A stretch of DNA of 64,000 nucleotides, from the NCBI RefSeq assembly GCF_024266705.1, contig NZ_CP100757.1, forward strand, positions 744,001 through 808,000. The letters are read 5' to 3'. This document shows, one piece after another, positions 27,893 to 37,330 of the stretch. The position numbers and the translations under genes are program-made. The notes under the pieces are model-generated. The model was not told the DNA's origin, did no database searches, and saw only the letters and a program-made list of their open reading frames with translations. How positions within the stretch are numbered: the stretch's first letter is position 1; every line of letters starts with the position of its first letter. The stretch is from Natrinema gelatinilyticum. Its GTDB lineage: Archaea; Halobacteriota; Halobacteria; Halobacteriales; Natrialbaceae.

Positions 27893-28327
27893 ATGTCCGA
27901 CGCCGAAATTCGCGAAGTGACCTCCGACGCCGACCGACGCGACGTGTTCCCGATACTCGTTCAGCTTCGCGACCACCTCGACGAGGAGTCGTATTTCGAA
28001 CTGCTCGAGGAGATGCGAGCGGAGGGGTATCGACTGTTCGCACGCTTCGTCGACGACGAACCGGTTGCCGTCGCCGGCGTGACGATTGCGACGAACTTTT
28101 ACCTCGGCCGGCATGCCTACGTGTACGACCTCGTGACGACCGCCGAGGAGCGATCGAACGGCCATGGTGAACGCCTCCTCGAGTTCGTCCACGAGTGGGC
28201 CGCCGAGAACGACTGCGACGCGGTCGAACTCGAGTCCGGTCTGTGGCGCGACGATGCCCATCGGTTTTACACGGACCGAATGGGGTACGAAAAGTACTGT
28301 TATTCGTTCGTGTACGACCTCTCCTGA
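27893..28327 (+). CDS. GNAT-family N-acetyltransferase
   Basis: A 144-residue GNAT domain. The beta4-alpha3 acetyl-CoA site reads HAYVYDLVTTAEERSNGHGERLLEFV (Q/R-x-x-G-x-G/A region at R-S-N-G-H-G), and the closing strand is RFYTDRMGYEKY. The substrate is unknown. It is a stand-alone gene convergent with the LLM oxidoreductase. Confidence 0.88.
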   Translation: MSDAEIREVTSDADRRDVFPILVQLRDHLDEESYFELLEEMRAEGYRLFARFVDDEPVAVAGVTIATNFYLGRHAYVYDLVTTAEERSNGHGERLLEFVHEWAAENDCDAVELESGLWRDDAHRFYTDRMGYEKYCYSFVYDLS

Positions 28328-28391
28328 GACGTGTTTCGACCCTCGTTTGCCGGCGACGCCGGTGAGTGCGGCCACGCCGGCGCGTCACACG

Positions 28392-29366
28392 TCAGACCAC
28401 GATGTCCGCGAACCGTTGCAACTGCTCGCGCTGATCGGCCGCCGTGAATCGGGTGACGAATTTTTCCACGCCGGCGTCGGCGTAGCGCTCGAGATGGTCC
28501 GCGACGACGGACGGCGGGCCGAACGCACCGCGTTTTCGGACGTCGTCGTCGCTCAGTTCCCCCCAGGACGGGTAGTATCGCTCGAGGAAGGTCCGGGCCT
28601 GTTCGATCGCGTCCGCTTCGGTTTCAGCGATCACGACGTCCTGGTAGTAGGCGGCGCCGAAGCTCGAGGCGTCTCGGCCCGCGTCGTCGACGATTTCGCG
28701 CGCCCGTTCGATCCCGGCCTCGTACATCTCGGTCGACATCCCGATCGGAAGCCAGCCATCACCCCGTGCTGCCATGCGGTCTCGTATCTGGCGCGGAAAC
28801 CCGTCTCTGGGGTCGAACGTCGCAGAGGCGATGTAGATCGGCGGCGACCGTCCACACGGTCTGATCCCAATATCGGCGTCCCGGAGCTCGAAGAATCCGC
28901 CGTCTGCCGAGACCGGCTCGTCGTCCCAGAGGCCTTCGACGATCTCGAGTCCCTCGTCGAGGACCACGCCTCGCCGGTCGTAAGGGACGTCGAGCTGATC
29001 GTGTTCGGTGGCCACGCCCGACCCGACGCCCACGCCGACGCCGAGCGCGAGGCGGCCGCCGCTCACCTGGTCGACCGTCGCCGTCTGATGGGCGACGTGG
29101 ACCGGGTTCCGAAGCTGAGGCAGGTAGACTGCCGAGCCGAGGGTCACGGACTCCGTCGCGCCCGCGACTGCGGCGAGGGTCGAAAGCGGTTCCAGTCGCG
29201 GTTTCGCAAGCACGCTGTCACCCGCCCAGACCCCGTCGAATCCGAACGCTTCGGCTCGCCGCGCGAGACCGATCACCTCGGATTGAACGCGAGCGGCCTG
29301 CTCGAGAGAGTCGTCGGCTGACAGTACGACTCCGCGGGTCGGGAGCACAAAGCCATGTGATACCAT
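28392..29366 (-). CDS. LLM-class (luciferase-like) flavin- or F420-dependent oxidoreductase
   Basis: A 324-residue bacterial-luciferase-like barrel. It opens FVLPTRGVVLSADD and contains RRAEAFGFDGVWAGDSVLAKPRL, VTLGSAVYLPQLRNPVHVAHQTATVD (in part), GGRLALGVGVG and PIYIASATFDPR. The protein is of F420-reductase size. It probably oxidises or reduces an alcohol or methylene-carrying cofactor in the cytoplasm. It stands alone on the minus strand, divergent from the RhmD-like gene. Confidence 0.87.
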   Translation of the reverse strand: MVSHGFVLPTRGVVLSADDSLEQAARVQSEVIGLARRAEAFGFDGVWAGDSVLAKPRLEPLSTLAAVAGATESVTLGSAVYLPQLRNPVHVAHQTATVDQVSGGRLALGVGVGVGSGVATEHDQLDVPYDRRGVVLDEGLEIVEGLWDDEPVSADGGFFELRDADIGIRPCGRSPPIYIASATFDPRDGFPRQIRDRMAARGDGWLPIGMSTEMYEAGIERAREIVDDAGRDASSFGAAYYQDVVIAETEADAIEQARTFLERYYPSWGELSDDDVRKRGAFGPPSVVADHLERYADAGVEKFVTRFTAADQREQLQRFADIVV

Positions 29367-29572
29367 GCCACGATCTTTTGACGGAAAGACCTAACCCTTT
29401 GCGTTCGAGCATCGTCCCAGTCGGCGGAGATTCGATCCGCAGAATGCGTCGCCGAAATTCTTATTTGCAGAGCCGTAGATGACTACTTAATGTCATCATC
29501 TGGCATGATTAGGGAGAAACGGCCGACGGTACGAGCGGTACGGACGATCGGGCCGGCAGGGAGGACGGGTAC

Positions 29573-30799
29573 GTGAAGATCACCGGTCACGAGTGCGTCG
29601 AACTGACCGGGACCCTGACGGGGTACGACGATCCGCAGGCGTTCTACGAGGACCGACTCGCGATCCCACTCGACGTCTACGACGAGTTTCGGGAGACCGG
29701 TGCCGAGTACCTGATGGGATCGGACGACGTGATGACGCCGTACGTGGACGACGAGGAGATCCGAGTCACCCAGACCTACCTCCGGATCCGGACTGACGAC
29801 GGGCTCTCTGGAATCGCCGGTCCGATAGATCGCGAGTGGGCGACATTCGTCACGCCTCTCGTCGACTTCCTCCGCGGACGGGATCCGCTCGCGGTAGAGA
29901 AGCTGTGGGACCTCATGTACCGCCACGAGGTACACGGACGGAAGGGGAAGACGATGAAGGCGATCAGCGCGATCGATTGCGCCCTGTGGGATCTGCGCGG
30001 AAAGTACTACGACGAACCGGTGTACCGGTTGCTCGGTGGCCCGACGCGGACTGACCTGCCCGCCTACGCCTCTATGTTAGGATATTCCACCGATCCGGAC
30101 GACGTCCGCGAGCGGGCTGCGGAAACGAAAGCGGCCGGCTACGACGCCCAGAAGTGGTTCTTCCGTCACGGTCCGGGCTCGGGGACGGACGGGCTCGATC
30201 GTAATCTCGCGCTCGCGGCGGCCGCGCGCGAGTCCGTCGGCGAGGGGTACGACCTCATGTTCGACTGCTGGATGAGTTGGAATCGTACGTACACCGAGCG
30301 CGCCGTGGGGAAGCTTGAGCAGTATGATCCGCGTTGGATCGAGGAGCCAGTCCACCCAGATCGAGTCGACCAGCTGGCGGCGATCCGCGAGACGGCTCCG
30401 TTCCCGATCGCCGGCGGTGAGCACGAGTACACCCGCTGGGGGATCAACGAGCTGTTGCGACGTGGGGCGGTCGACGTGATCCAGGCGGACACCTTCTGGG
30501 CCGGCGGCATCACCGAGTTGAACAAGATCTGCGCGCTCGCGTCGGTGTACGACGTCCCCGTGATCCCGCACGGCCACTCGGTGTCGGCGAACGTACACCT
30601 CTCCGCCGCCCAGTCGCCCGGCGTCTCTCCGATGGTCGAGTACCTCGTCAAGTGGAACGAAGGGTTCCAGTTCTTCCTCGCAGACCCGCCGGAGCCCGAG
30701 GACGGGACGATCTCGCTCGACGATCGACCCGGGCTCGGTATCGTCGTCGACGAGTCGGTCGTCGAGAAACGGACTGTGATCGACTCGAGTGGCACCTGA
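29573..30799 (+). CDS. Enolase-superfamily dehydratase, L-rhamnonate dehydratase-like
   Basis: 408 residues starting at a GTG (29573). Landmarks are a Lys strand with AQKWFFRHGPG, LMFDCWMSWN (Asp ligand), WIEEPVHPD (Glu), IAGGEHEYTRWG (Glu) and VIPHGHSVSAN (His). The KWFFRHGP and GEHEYTRWG segments are characteristic of the L-rhamnonate dehydratase branch. It should eliminate water from an acid sugar to give a 2-keto-3-deoxy acid. It is followed after 81 nt by a third enolase-superfamily gene. Confidence 0.86.
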   Translation: MKITGHECVELTGTLTGYDDPQAFYEDRLAIPLDVYDEFRETGAEYLMGSDDVMTPYVDDEEIRVTQTYLRIRTDDGLSGIAGPIDREWATFVTPLVDFLRGRDPLAVEKLWDLMYRHEVHGRKGKTMKAISAIDCALWDLRGKYYDEPVYRLLGGPTRTDLPAYASMLGYSTDPDDVRERAAETKAAGYDAQKWFFRHGPGSGTDGLDRNLALAAAARESVGEGYDLMFDCWMSWNRTYTERAVGKLEQYDPRWIEEPVHPDRVDQLAAIRETAPFPIAGGEHEYTRWGINELLRRGAVDVIQADTFWAGGITELNKICALASVYDVPVIPHGHSVSANVHLSAAQSPGVSPMVEYLVKWNEGFQFFLADPPEPEDGTISLDDRPGLGIVVDESVVEKRTVIDSSGT

Positions 30800-30880
30800 G
30801 TCCGGCGTCCTGTCGGAACGGACCTGTTTCCCCGCGATGCAAACGCATTTGAAACCCGTTCGCAATATGATACCGTATCG

Positions 30881-32047
30881 ATGGCACCAACGATCACGCG
30901 TATCGAGTCTGTCGAATTCGGTTACGAGCTTCCTGACGTCGGATACGCACCGAACGGGTTCAGCATCGTCTACGAACCGGAGACGGCGACCGAGCGGAAA
31001 CTCTTCGCCTTGCGGGTCCACACCGACGAGGGCATCACTGGCGAATACGTCGGCGGCAATTCGCCGGCGGCCGCACAGCTCAACATGGTCGCCGATCACC
31101 TCGTTGGGAAGAACCCGCTCGAGCGCGAGCGCCACTGGAGCGCCTTAAAACGGGCCCTTCGAAAGTACGACTGGATGGGAATGGGACCGATCGATATCGC
31201 ACTGTGGGACTTCGCCGGCAAGTACCGCGACGCGCCGATCCACGAACTCCTCGGTACGTATCGCGAGTCTTACCCCGCGTACGCCTCGACGTATCAGGGC
31301 GACAGGAACGGCGGTCTGGATTCACCTGAGGCGTTCGCCGATTTCGCCGAAGAGTGCCTCGAAATGGGCTACCAGGGCTTCAAAATTCACGACTGGGGCG
31401 GCGACTGGACGGATGTCGAGGAGACGGCAGAGACCGTTCGCGAGGTCGGTCGACGCGTCGGCGACGAAATGGACCTGATGCTCGATCCAGCCTGCAATCC
31501 GGTCACGTTCGCCGACGCGCTGAAAATCGGGAAGGCGTGCGACGAGGCGGAGTTCCTCTGGTACGAAGACCCCTACCGCGACGGCGGCATCTCGCAGCAC
31601 GCACACCGAAAGCTCCGGGAGTCCCTCGAAACGCCGATTCTCCAGACCGAACACGTCCGCGGGCTCGAACCCCACACGGACTTCGTCGCGACGGAGTCGA
31701 CCGACTTCGTTCGGGCGGATCCCGAGTACGACGGCGGGATCACCGGCGCGATGAAAATCGCGCACATGGCGGAAGGGTTCGGCCTCGACGTGGAGTATCA
31801 CGCTCCCGGGCCGGCACAGCGCCACTGTCTCGCGGCGACGCGCAATAGCAACTACTACGAGGTGGCGCTCGTCCATCCAATCTGCCCGAACACCCAGCCG
31901 CCGGTGTACGCCGACGACTACTCGGACATGCTGGATACCGTCGACGCGGACGGCCACGTCCAGGTACCGGACGGGCCTGGCCTCGGCGTCGAATACGATT
32001 GGGACGAGATCGAAGCCCGCGAGATCGGACGGCGAACCTACGACTGA
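30881..32047 (+). CDS. Enolase-superfamily protein (MR/MLE family), unknown substrate
   Basis: A 388-residue enolase-superfamily enzyme. It has YQGFKIHDWGGDW (Lys and His in the K-x-H form), LMLDPACNP (Asp), WYEDPYRDGG (Glu), LQTEHVRG (Glu) and VEYHAPGPAQRH (His). The cap contains GVTGE-like EGITGEYVGGN. Metal ligands and the base pair are intact, so it is likely active as a dehydratase or epimerase. The KIH motif and EYHAPGPAQ loop differ from the RhmD-like neighbour, so the substrate differs. Confidence 0.85.
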   Translation: MAPTITRIESVEFGYELPDVGYAPNGFSIVYEPETATERKLFALRVHTDEGITGEYVGGNSPAAAQLNMVADHLVGKNPLERERHWSALKRALRKYDWMGMGPIDIALWDFAGKYRDAPIHELLGTYRESYPAYASTYQGDRNGGLDSPEAFADFAEECLEMGYQGFKIHDWGGDWTDVEETAETVREVGRRVGDEMDLMLDPACNPVTFADALKIGKACDEAEFLWYEDPYRDGGISQHAHRKLRESLETPILQTEHVRGLEPHTDFVATESTDFVRADPEYDGGITGAMKIAHMAEGFGLDVEYHAPGPAQRHCLAATRNSNYYEVALVHPICPNTQPPVYADDYSDMLDTVDADGHVQVPDGPGLGVEYDWDEIEAREIGRRTYD

Positions 32048-32370
32048 TAGATTCCGCCACCGCCGCGTCCGCTGGGTCCGTAGCCGGGACGACGACCTTC
32101 GCCGAGGAGATCAGGTCGGCTGGACGGCACGGACGACGTCAGCCCGCTTCTCGTTCGATTACCTCGTGAGATCCCGCCTCAGCGGCGGATAGCCATCCGT
32201 GGTTGACAGACGTCCGATTCGGAGGATACCAGCTCTCGTCCGTCACACCACGCCGTGTAAACGAGCCCTCCTTCCAAACGGCTCACGCGCCCGTTTCGGC
32301 CACGCTCCTGTCTCGTAACAGGAATTCTTATATGGCCGTTCCGCCATCCTTCTCGTAGTTCAGAGCAGCT
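32048..32370. promoter_or_regulatory. Intergenic with promoter of the CoA-transferase operon
   Basis: No gene is seen. A TTCTTATATGG element at about 32325-32335 lies some 40 nt before the CoA-transferase start, giving a short leader. A stretch around 32250-32300 is GC-rich without a clear dyad. Confidence 0.4.
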
Positions 32371-33285
32371 ATGAGTACCATCACGTCCATGCAAGACGCC
32401 ATCGGTGACGGCGTCTCAGACGGTGATAGTGTCTATCTCGCTGGTTTCACCCACCTCATCCCGTTCGCAGCGGGTCACGAGATAATCAGACAGGAGAGAC
32501 GCGACCTCGATCTTATCAGGGCCACACCGGACCTGATCTACGATCAGATGATCGCCGCCGGCTGTGCGCGAAAGGCGACCTTCTCGTGGGCCGGCAACCC
32601 CGGCGTCGGAAGCCTGCCCGCGTTCCGCCGGGCGGCCGAGGAGGGGATCCCGACCGAACTCGAACTCGAGGAATATACGCACTTCGGGCTCGTCGCCGCC
32701 CTCGACGCTGGTGCGTCTAACCTTCCGTTTGCCCCGCTGCGCGGCTTCATCGGCTCTGATCTCCCCGATCACAACGACAACATCGCGCGGATCGAGAGTC
32801 CGTTCGACGACGACTACGTATACGCCGTCGCCCCAATCGAGCCGGACGTGGCGGTCGTTCGCGCACAGCGGGCCGACGAAAACGGCAACGCACACCTCTG
32901 GGGGATCCAGGGCGAGGTGAAAGTCGCCGCACTGGCCGCCGATACGGTGATTCTGACGGTCGAGGAACTCTGCCCCGAGGAGACCATTCGGAGCGATCCG
33001 AACCGGACGCTCATTACGAGCGACGACGTCGACTACGTCGTCCACGATCCCTACGGCTCCCATCCGTCGTACGCCCAGGGATACTACGGCCGGGACAACG
33101 AGGCGTACATCGAGTGGGCCGACATCGCGAGCGACGTCGACCGGGTCGAAGCGTGGCTCGACGAGTGGGTCTACGGCGTCGAGGACCGCCGGGAATACGT
33201 CGAGAAACTCGGCGTCGACCGACTGCTCGACCTCGATCCGGACAATGCGTACGCGGAACCCATCAACATGGGGGCGTACAAATGA
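32371..33285 (+). CDS. Family I CoA-transferase, alpha subunit
   Basis: A 304-residue alpha subunit of the glutaconate CoA-transferase type. It has an N-terminal GDSVYLAGFTHLIP, then ATPDLIYDQMIAAGCARKATFSW (in part) and a long central AVAPIEPDVAVVRAQRADENGNAHLWG. The last is the hallmark of family I alpha chains. It pairs with the beta subunit 76 nt downstream. The complex transfers CoA between acetyl- or succinyl-CoA and a carboxylic acid. The enolase-superfamily genes upstream could make the acid acceptor. Cytoplasmic. Confidence 0.92.
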   Translation: MSTITSMQDAIGDGVSDGDSVYLAGFTHLIPFAAGHEIIRQERRDLDLIRATPDLIYDQMIAAGCARKATFSWAGNPGVGSLPAFRRAAEEGIPTELELEEYTHFGLVAALDAGASNLPFAPLRGFIGSDLPDHNDNIARIESPFDDDYVYAVAPIEPDVAVVRAQRADENGNAHLWGIQGEVKVAALAADTVILTVEELCPEETIRSDPNRTLITSDDVDYVVHDPYGSHPSYAQGYYGRDNEAYIEWADIASDVDRVEAWLDEWVYGVEDRREYVEKLGVDRLLDLDPDNAYAEPINMGAYK

Positions 33286-33361
33286 AAGTGTCCGGCACCC
33301 GCTCGAGCACTCGAAGCACGGACGCGACTGACCGATCGATCGACTACACGGAGGCACACCG

Positions 33362-34126
33362 ATGAACTACACGAACAGCGAGTTGATGGTGGTAGCGGCG
33401 GCCAGGGAACTCGAGAACGACGACTCGGTACTCGTCGGGATCGGCAAGCCGAACCTGGCGTGTAACGTCGCCAAGCGCACGCACGCGCCGGAGTTGCGAA
33501 TGGTCTACGAGTCCGGAACGATCGGCTCCGATCCGTCGAAGCCGCCGCTTTCGATCGGCGACCCGGTGCTGGCGTCCGGTGCAATCTCGATCGAACCGAT
33601 GCGGAACAATTTCAACTACCAGTTGCAGGCCGGTCGCCTCGACGTGGGCTTCCTCGGTGGCGCACAGATCGACAAGTATGGCAACATTAACTCGACGGTG
33701 ATCGGCGACTACGACGATCCGATCGTTCGACTGCCGGGAAGCGGCGGCGCGTGCGAGATCGCGGGTCACGTCGACCGAACGCTGATTATCACGCCCCACT
33801 CCGAGCGGCGATTCCCCGAGGAGGTCGATTTCATCACGAGTCCGGGGTTCGTCGGCGGCCGTGAAGGACGGAAGGAACTCGGACTCTCGGGCGGACCGGA
33901 AGCAGTCATCACCGATCTCGCCGTCTGTCGCTTCGACGAGCACGGTGAGATGTACGTCGATGCGCTGCACCCGAACGTGACGCGCGAAGCGGTTCTCGAC
34001 CGAACCGGGTGGGAGATCGAGTTCGCCGACGATCTCGGGACTACTCCCGACCCGCACGAAGAGGAACTACGGCTGATCCGCGAGGATCTCGACCCGGACG
34101 AACTCTACACCGATCAGGACAAGTAA
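33362..34126 (+). CDS. Family I CoA-transferase, beta subunit
   Basis: A 254-residue beta subunit. The catalytic glutamate lies in MVYESGTIGSDPSKPPLSIGD (Glu in YESG, near residue 49). Further features are DVGFLGGAQIDKYGNINSTVIG, LPGSGGACEIAG, and FITSPGFVGG. It is the second gene of an operon with the alpha subunit. The missing overlap suggests separate initiation. Convergent with the MDR gene. Confidence 0.92.
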   Translation: MNYTNSELMVVAAARELENDDSVLVGIGKPNLACNVAKRTHAPELRMVYESGTIGSDPSKPPLSIGDPVLASGAISIEPMRNNFNYQLQAGRLDVGFLGGAQIDKYGNINSTVIGDYDDPIVRLPGSGGACEIAGHVDRTLIITPHSERRFPEEVDFITSPGFVGGREGRKELGLSGGPEAVITDLAVCRFDEHGEMYVDALHPNVTREAVLDRTGWEIEFADDLGTTPDPHEEELRLIREDLDPDELYTDQDK

Positions 34127-34201
34127 GACGGTCGCTAGACACGCGCGCGTTTCAAACAACATATTACTCACGACCTATCCACACTACGAGACCTGATTTT
34201 C

Positions 34202-35224
34202 TCAGGGGTGCAGCGTGACCTTGATCCCCTCGCGCTCTCGCGTCGCGTCGAAGGCGTCCTCGTAGTCGGCGAGGGGGAACGCGGGACCGAGCGCGGGCGA
34301 GAGGTCCGTTCCCTCGGCGATCGCGATCGCTCGCCGCCAGCTCGAGTCTCGCCGGCCGTACACCGACGTGATCGAGACGCCCCGTCGAACGAGACGAGTG
34401 AGTTCGACCGGGACCGTCTCCGTGCCGTGAAAGATGCCGATCTGGACGATTTCGCCGTCTCGTCTGGTCGCCGACGACGCGAGCGAGAGCGCGTCGGGGT
34501 GACCCGAGGCTTCTACGAACACGTCGACCTCCTCCTCGAGTCCGTCGGCGACCGTTTCGGCTGTGACTGCACGCGTCGCGCCGAGGTCCCGCGCGAGCGG
34601 AAGTCGGTCGCCGCGGTCGGCTTCCGTCCCGACGACGGTGATCGAACTCGCGCCACCGGCGACCGCTGCGACGAGGGCACCGATCCCGACCGGTCCCGGA
34701 CCGCTGATCGCCACAGTGTCGCCCGGTTCGAACGCTGATTGCTCGATCCCGTGGACGGCCAGTCCGAGCAACTCGAGAAATACCCCCTCGTCTGCGGAAA
34801 GCGACCCGATCGGGTACAGCGCCTCTCGAGGGACGACCGCGTACTCTGCGAGGGCGCCGTCGATGTCCGTATCGAGGCCGAGGATGCGTCGATCCGGACA
34901 GATCGAGAACGAACCGGATCGACAGAACCGACAGTGACCACAGCCGATGACCGGTTCCACGGCAACGCGTTCTCCCGCCGCAAACCCGTCGACGCCGGGG
35001 CCGATCGTTTCCACCGTGCCCGCGAACTCGTGGCCGAACAGTTGCGGTAACTGGTCTGCGTAGTGTCGTTTGCTCTCGTGCCAGTCGTATATGAGCGCCT
35101 CTGCGCCACCGTCGATCCCGACCGATTCGACCCGTAATCGAACCTCGCCGGGTTCCGGCTCCGGGACTGGAATGGTCTCGAGGCTCATCCCGGGTTCAGG
35201 TCGGGTCTTCAGGAGTGCATTCAT
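34202..35224 (-). CDS. Zinc-type MDR dehydrogenase (glucose dehydrogenase-like)
   Basis: 340 residues from the ATG at 35222-35224 (MNALLKTRPEPG); an ATG at 35284 adds 20 unrelated residues. MDR features are FGHEFAGTVETIGPGVDGFAAGERVAVEP (in part), structural-zinc cysteines in GCGHCRFCRSGSFSICPD, and the Rossmann loop ISGPGPVGIGALVAAV. The order of the zinc ligands and GHE motif suits haloarchaeal polyol/glucose dehydrogenases. It probably oxidises a sugar or secondary alcohol with NAD(P). Confidence 0.88.
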   Translation of the reverse strand: MNALLKTRPEPGMSLETIPVPEPEPGEVRLRVESVGIDGGAEALIYDWHESKRHYADQLPQLFGHEFAGTVETIGPGVDGFAAGERVAVEPVIGCGHCRFCRSGSFSICPDRRILGLDTDIDGALAEYAVVPREALYPIGSLSADEGVFLELLGLAVHGIEQSAFEPGDTVAISGPGPVGIGALVAAVAGGASSITVVGTEADRGDRLPLARDLGATRAVTAETVADGLEEEVDVFVEASGHPDALSLASSATRRDGEIVQIGIFHGTETVPVELTRLVRRGVSITSVYGRRDSSWRRAIAIAEGTDLSPALGPAFPLADYEDAFDATREREGIKVTLHP

Positions 35225-35349
35225 CCGCCCCGTCGCGTTCGATGTCACGTCTGCCGCGATGCGCGCGACCGGTAAATAGGTCACGTCGAAGGGTCGATAT
35301 TAGCGGCCCGCTACGGAGGCCGTTTACAGATGCGTGAGGCCCTATTCGA

Positions 35350-35511
35350 TCAGAGGCTCGTGATAGCTACGTAGACGAGACTGAAGAGGGTAAACCACAG
35401 GAGCGTTCGAAAGAACAGTTTGCTGTAGATGTCCCTGCCCGGCATGAGTTCGTGGAACTGCCCCTCGGCCTCGAGGAGTCGTCCGACCGGTCCGGTTCGG
35501 TCCTTGCTCAT
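35350..35511 (-). CDS. Small single-span membrane protein (53 aa)
   Basis: From the ATG at 35509-35511 the reading starts MSKDRTGPVGRLLEAEGQF, continues with a positively flanked region PGRDIYSKLFFR, and ends with one hydrophobic helix (TLLWFTLFSLVYVAITSL) at the very C-terminus. The topology is that of a small tail-anchored protein. It begins 15 nt after the stop of the VOC gene, so it is likely the second cistron of that operon. The composition and operon position make it real. The function is unknown. Confidence 0.65.
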   Translation of the reverse strand: MSKDRTGPVGRLLEAEGQFHELMPGRDIYSKLFFRTLLWFTLFSLVYVAITSL

Positions 35512-35526
35512 GATACTCGTTCTCGG

Positions 35527-35901
35527 TTACGCCTCGATGGTCTCGATGAGCTCGACGACGTATCCCTCGGGATCGGTCACGAACGCGATCGCGATCCCCT
35601 TCTCCTCGACGGTCCGGGGTTCCTCGATCACGTCGCTGCCGTAGTTCTCGACGGCTTCCTCGACGGTCCCCTCGATGTCGTCGACCGCCACGGCGAGGTG
35701 GTCGATCCCTTCCGGTTCAGGATTCCGATTCGTGCCGTCGTATTTGAACTGGATCTCTGCATCGCTTTCCCCCGCTACGTACGTGTTCGTCACGCCGTCT
35801 AAATCGAACTCGCGCGTCTGCTCGAGTCCGAGCACGTCGCAATAGAACTCCAGTTGCGACTCGACGTCGTCGACCCAGATGGCCGCGTGCAGAACGTCCA
35901 T
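35527..35901 (-). CDS. VOC/glyoxalase I-like protein
   Basis: 124 residues from the ATG at 35899-35901. The typical two-module VOC fold is shown by HAAIWVDDVESQLEFYCDVLGLEQTRE (in part), a central GIDHLAVAVDDIEGTVEEA and the end IAIAFVTDPEGYVVELIE. Metal ligands expected in glyoxalase I (His and Glu pairs) are H5 near the start, Glu in EIQF, His in DHLAV and Glu in VVELIE. It could be lactoylglutathione lyase-like or an epimerase such as methylmalonyl-CoA epimerase. A longer frame upstream is rejected because it has no VOC character. Confidence 0.88.
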   Translation of the reverse strand: MDVLHAAIWVDDVESQLEFYCDVLGLEQTREFDLDGVTNTYVAGESDAEIQFKYDGTNRNPEPEGIDHLAVAVDDIEGTVEEAVENYGSDVIEEPRTVEEKGIAIAFVTDPEGYVVELIETIEA

Positions 35902-36109
35902 GTGGGGTACCACCGATGCGGTATACAAAAACGTACCGTCGTCGGCCCGCGATTCCGGGACGCCTGTGAGAACGCCGACGTGACCCCACGAGCGGGTCAG
36001 TCGCCGCGTTCTTCCGACTCCCGGGTCGGTCGCATCGACCCGCACCTCCGGTCGACTGTCTTTCCGTCAGGTGGGATCTCTCGGATCCGTAAACGCCACT
36101 CGGCCCGCG

Positions 36110-37330
36110 TCAGTTCTCCGGGATTCGAAATGCGATGACGATCATTCCCGCCGCGAAGGCGGCCAGAACCACGAACGATTCGTCGAAGAACCCGCGATCG
36201 GCGGCCGCGCCGAACAGAAACGGGCTCGTCGCACCGATCGTGAACCCGACCGATCGAATGATCCCGAATCCGGTACCGCGGAGTTCCTCGGGCAGGGAGT
36301 GGAGCACCGACGGCTCAAGGACCGGCCCGAAACCGAGGAGGATACTCATGAGGGCCGTGATCACGGCGATAGGCCAGAACCCATCGACCAACGGGAGGAC
36401 CACGAGGGCGATGGCCGGGCAGCTTCCGACGATGATCAGCGTGTGCCTGATACCGAACCGATCGTACGCCGCACCGGCGAGCGGCTTGATGACGATGCCG
36501 AGCGCGAAGAAGGCGCCGAATAGGAGACTGGCGACGGGGGTCGAGAGTTCTTTCCGCTCTATCAGGTACGTCGGGAAGAAGCTCGTGAACGCCTGCCACA
36601 CGATGAGTCCGAGAACGAACGCCGTCGTAGCGTAGACGACCGACGGCTGACGTAGAATCGGTCTGAGCGATCGGATATCGTCTCTGCTGAGGCCCGACCC
36701 GTCTGTCGAGGTGCTCTCGGAACGGACCGGAATGACGAGCCAAAGGGAGGCTGCACAGAGCAGGAACAGCGGGATCACGAACCCGAATCCGAACGTCCAG
36801 AGGAACGTCGCCGCGAGGACGCTCGCTATCGGGGGGAGGACCGACTGGCCAGCGTCCTGTGCGGCGGCCGTCACCCCGTTCGCGGCGCCGAGTCGGTCGG
36901 TGTAGAGGCGCGAAAGAACGGTATACCTTCCGATGGCGTACAGCGCGGTTCCGAACCCGAAGAGGGCCGTCGCGACAAAGAGCACGACTGTCGACCCGGC
37001 GGTAGTGACGAGCGCGAGCATCACCGCAGAGATCACCGCGCTCGCGGTGAGCGTGGACCGTTCGCCGAATCGATCTGCGAGAACGCCGCCCGGAAACTGT
37101 CCCAGCGCGTAGGCGAGGAACAACACCGTTACCAGGAGTCCGGCGCTCGTCAGATCGAGCCCGTAGGCGGTCCGGAGATACGGAAGCATCACCGGATAGA
37201 TCATCCGGACGCCGAGCGAGAGAAACCAGCCGCCGGCGACTGCGGTGAGCACCTTCCCGCGTCCGTCACTCCAGAGGTCGAGCACACCGTCCCTGAAGGT
37301 GGTGACTGTTCCAGAAGCGCTGTCTCCCAC
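36110..37330 (-). CDS. MFS transporter
   Basis: A 406-residue 12-helix MFS protein with the loop signature FPGGVLADRFGERSTLT near residues 78-94. In the second half there is AGAAYDRFGIRHTLI, the duplicated motif. It begins with a soluble N-terminal 30 residues. It is divergent from a similar transporter gene at 37.8 kb. The substrate is unknown; an organic acid is plausible given the surrounding genes. Confidence 0.88.
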   Translation of the reverse strand: MGDSASGTVTTFRDGVLDLWSDGRGKVLTAVAGGWFLSLGVRMIYPVMLPYLRTAYGLDLTSAGLLVTVLFLAYALGQFPGGVLADRFGERSTLTASAVISAVMLALVTTAGSTVVLFVATALFGFGTALYAIGRYTVLSRLYTDRLGAANGVTAAAQDAGQSVLPPIASVLAATFLWTFGFGFVIPLFLLCAASLWLVIPVRSESTSTDGSGLSRDDIRSLRPILRQPSVVYATTAFVLGLIVWQAFTSFFPTYLIERKELSTPVASLLFGAFFALGIVIKPLAGAAYDRFGIRHTLIIVGSCPAIALVVLPLVDGFWPIAVITALMSILLGFGPVLEPSVLHSLPEELRGTGFGIIRSVGFTIGATSPFLFGAAADRGFFDESFVVLAAFAAGMIVIAFRIPEN

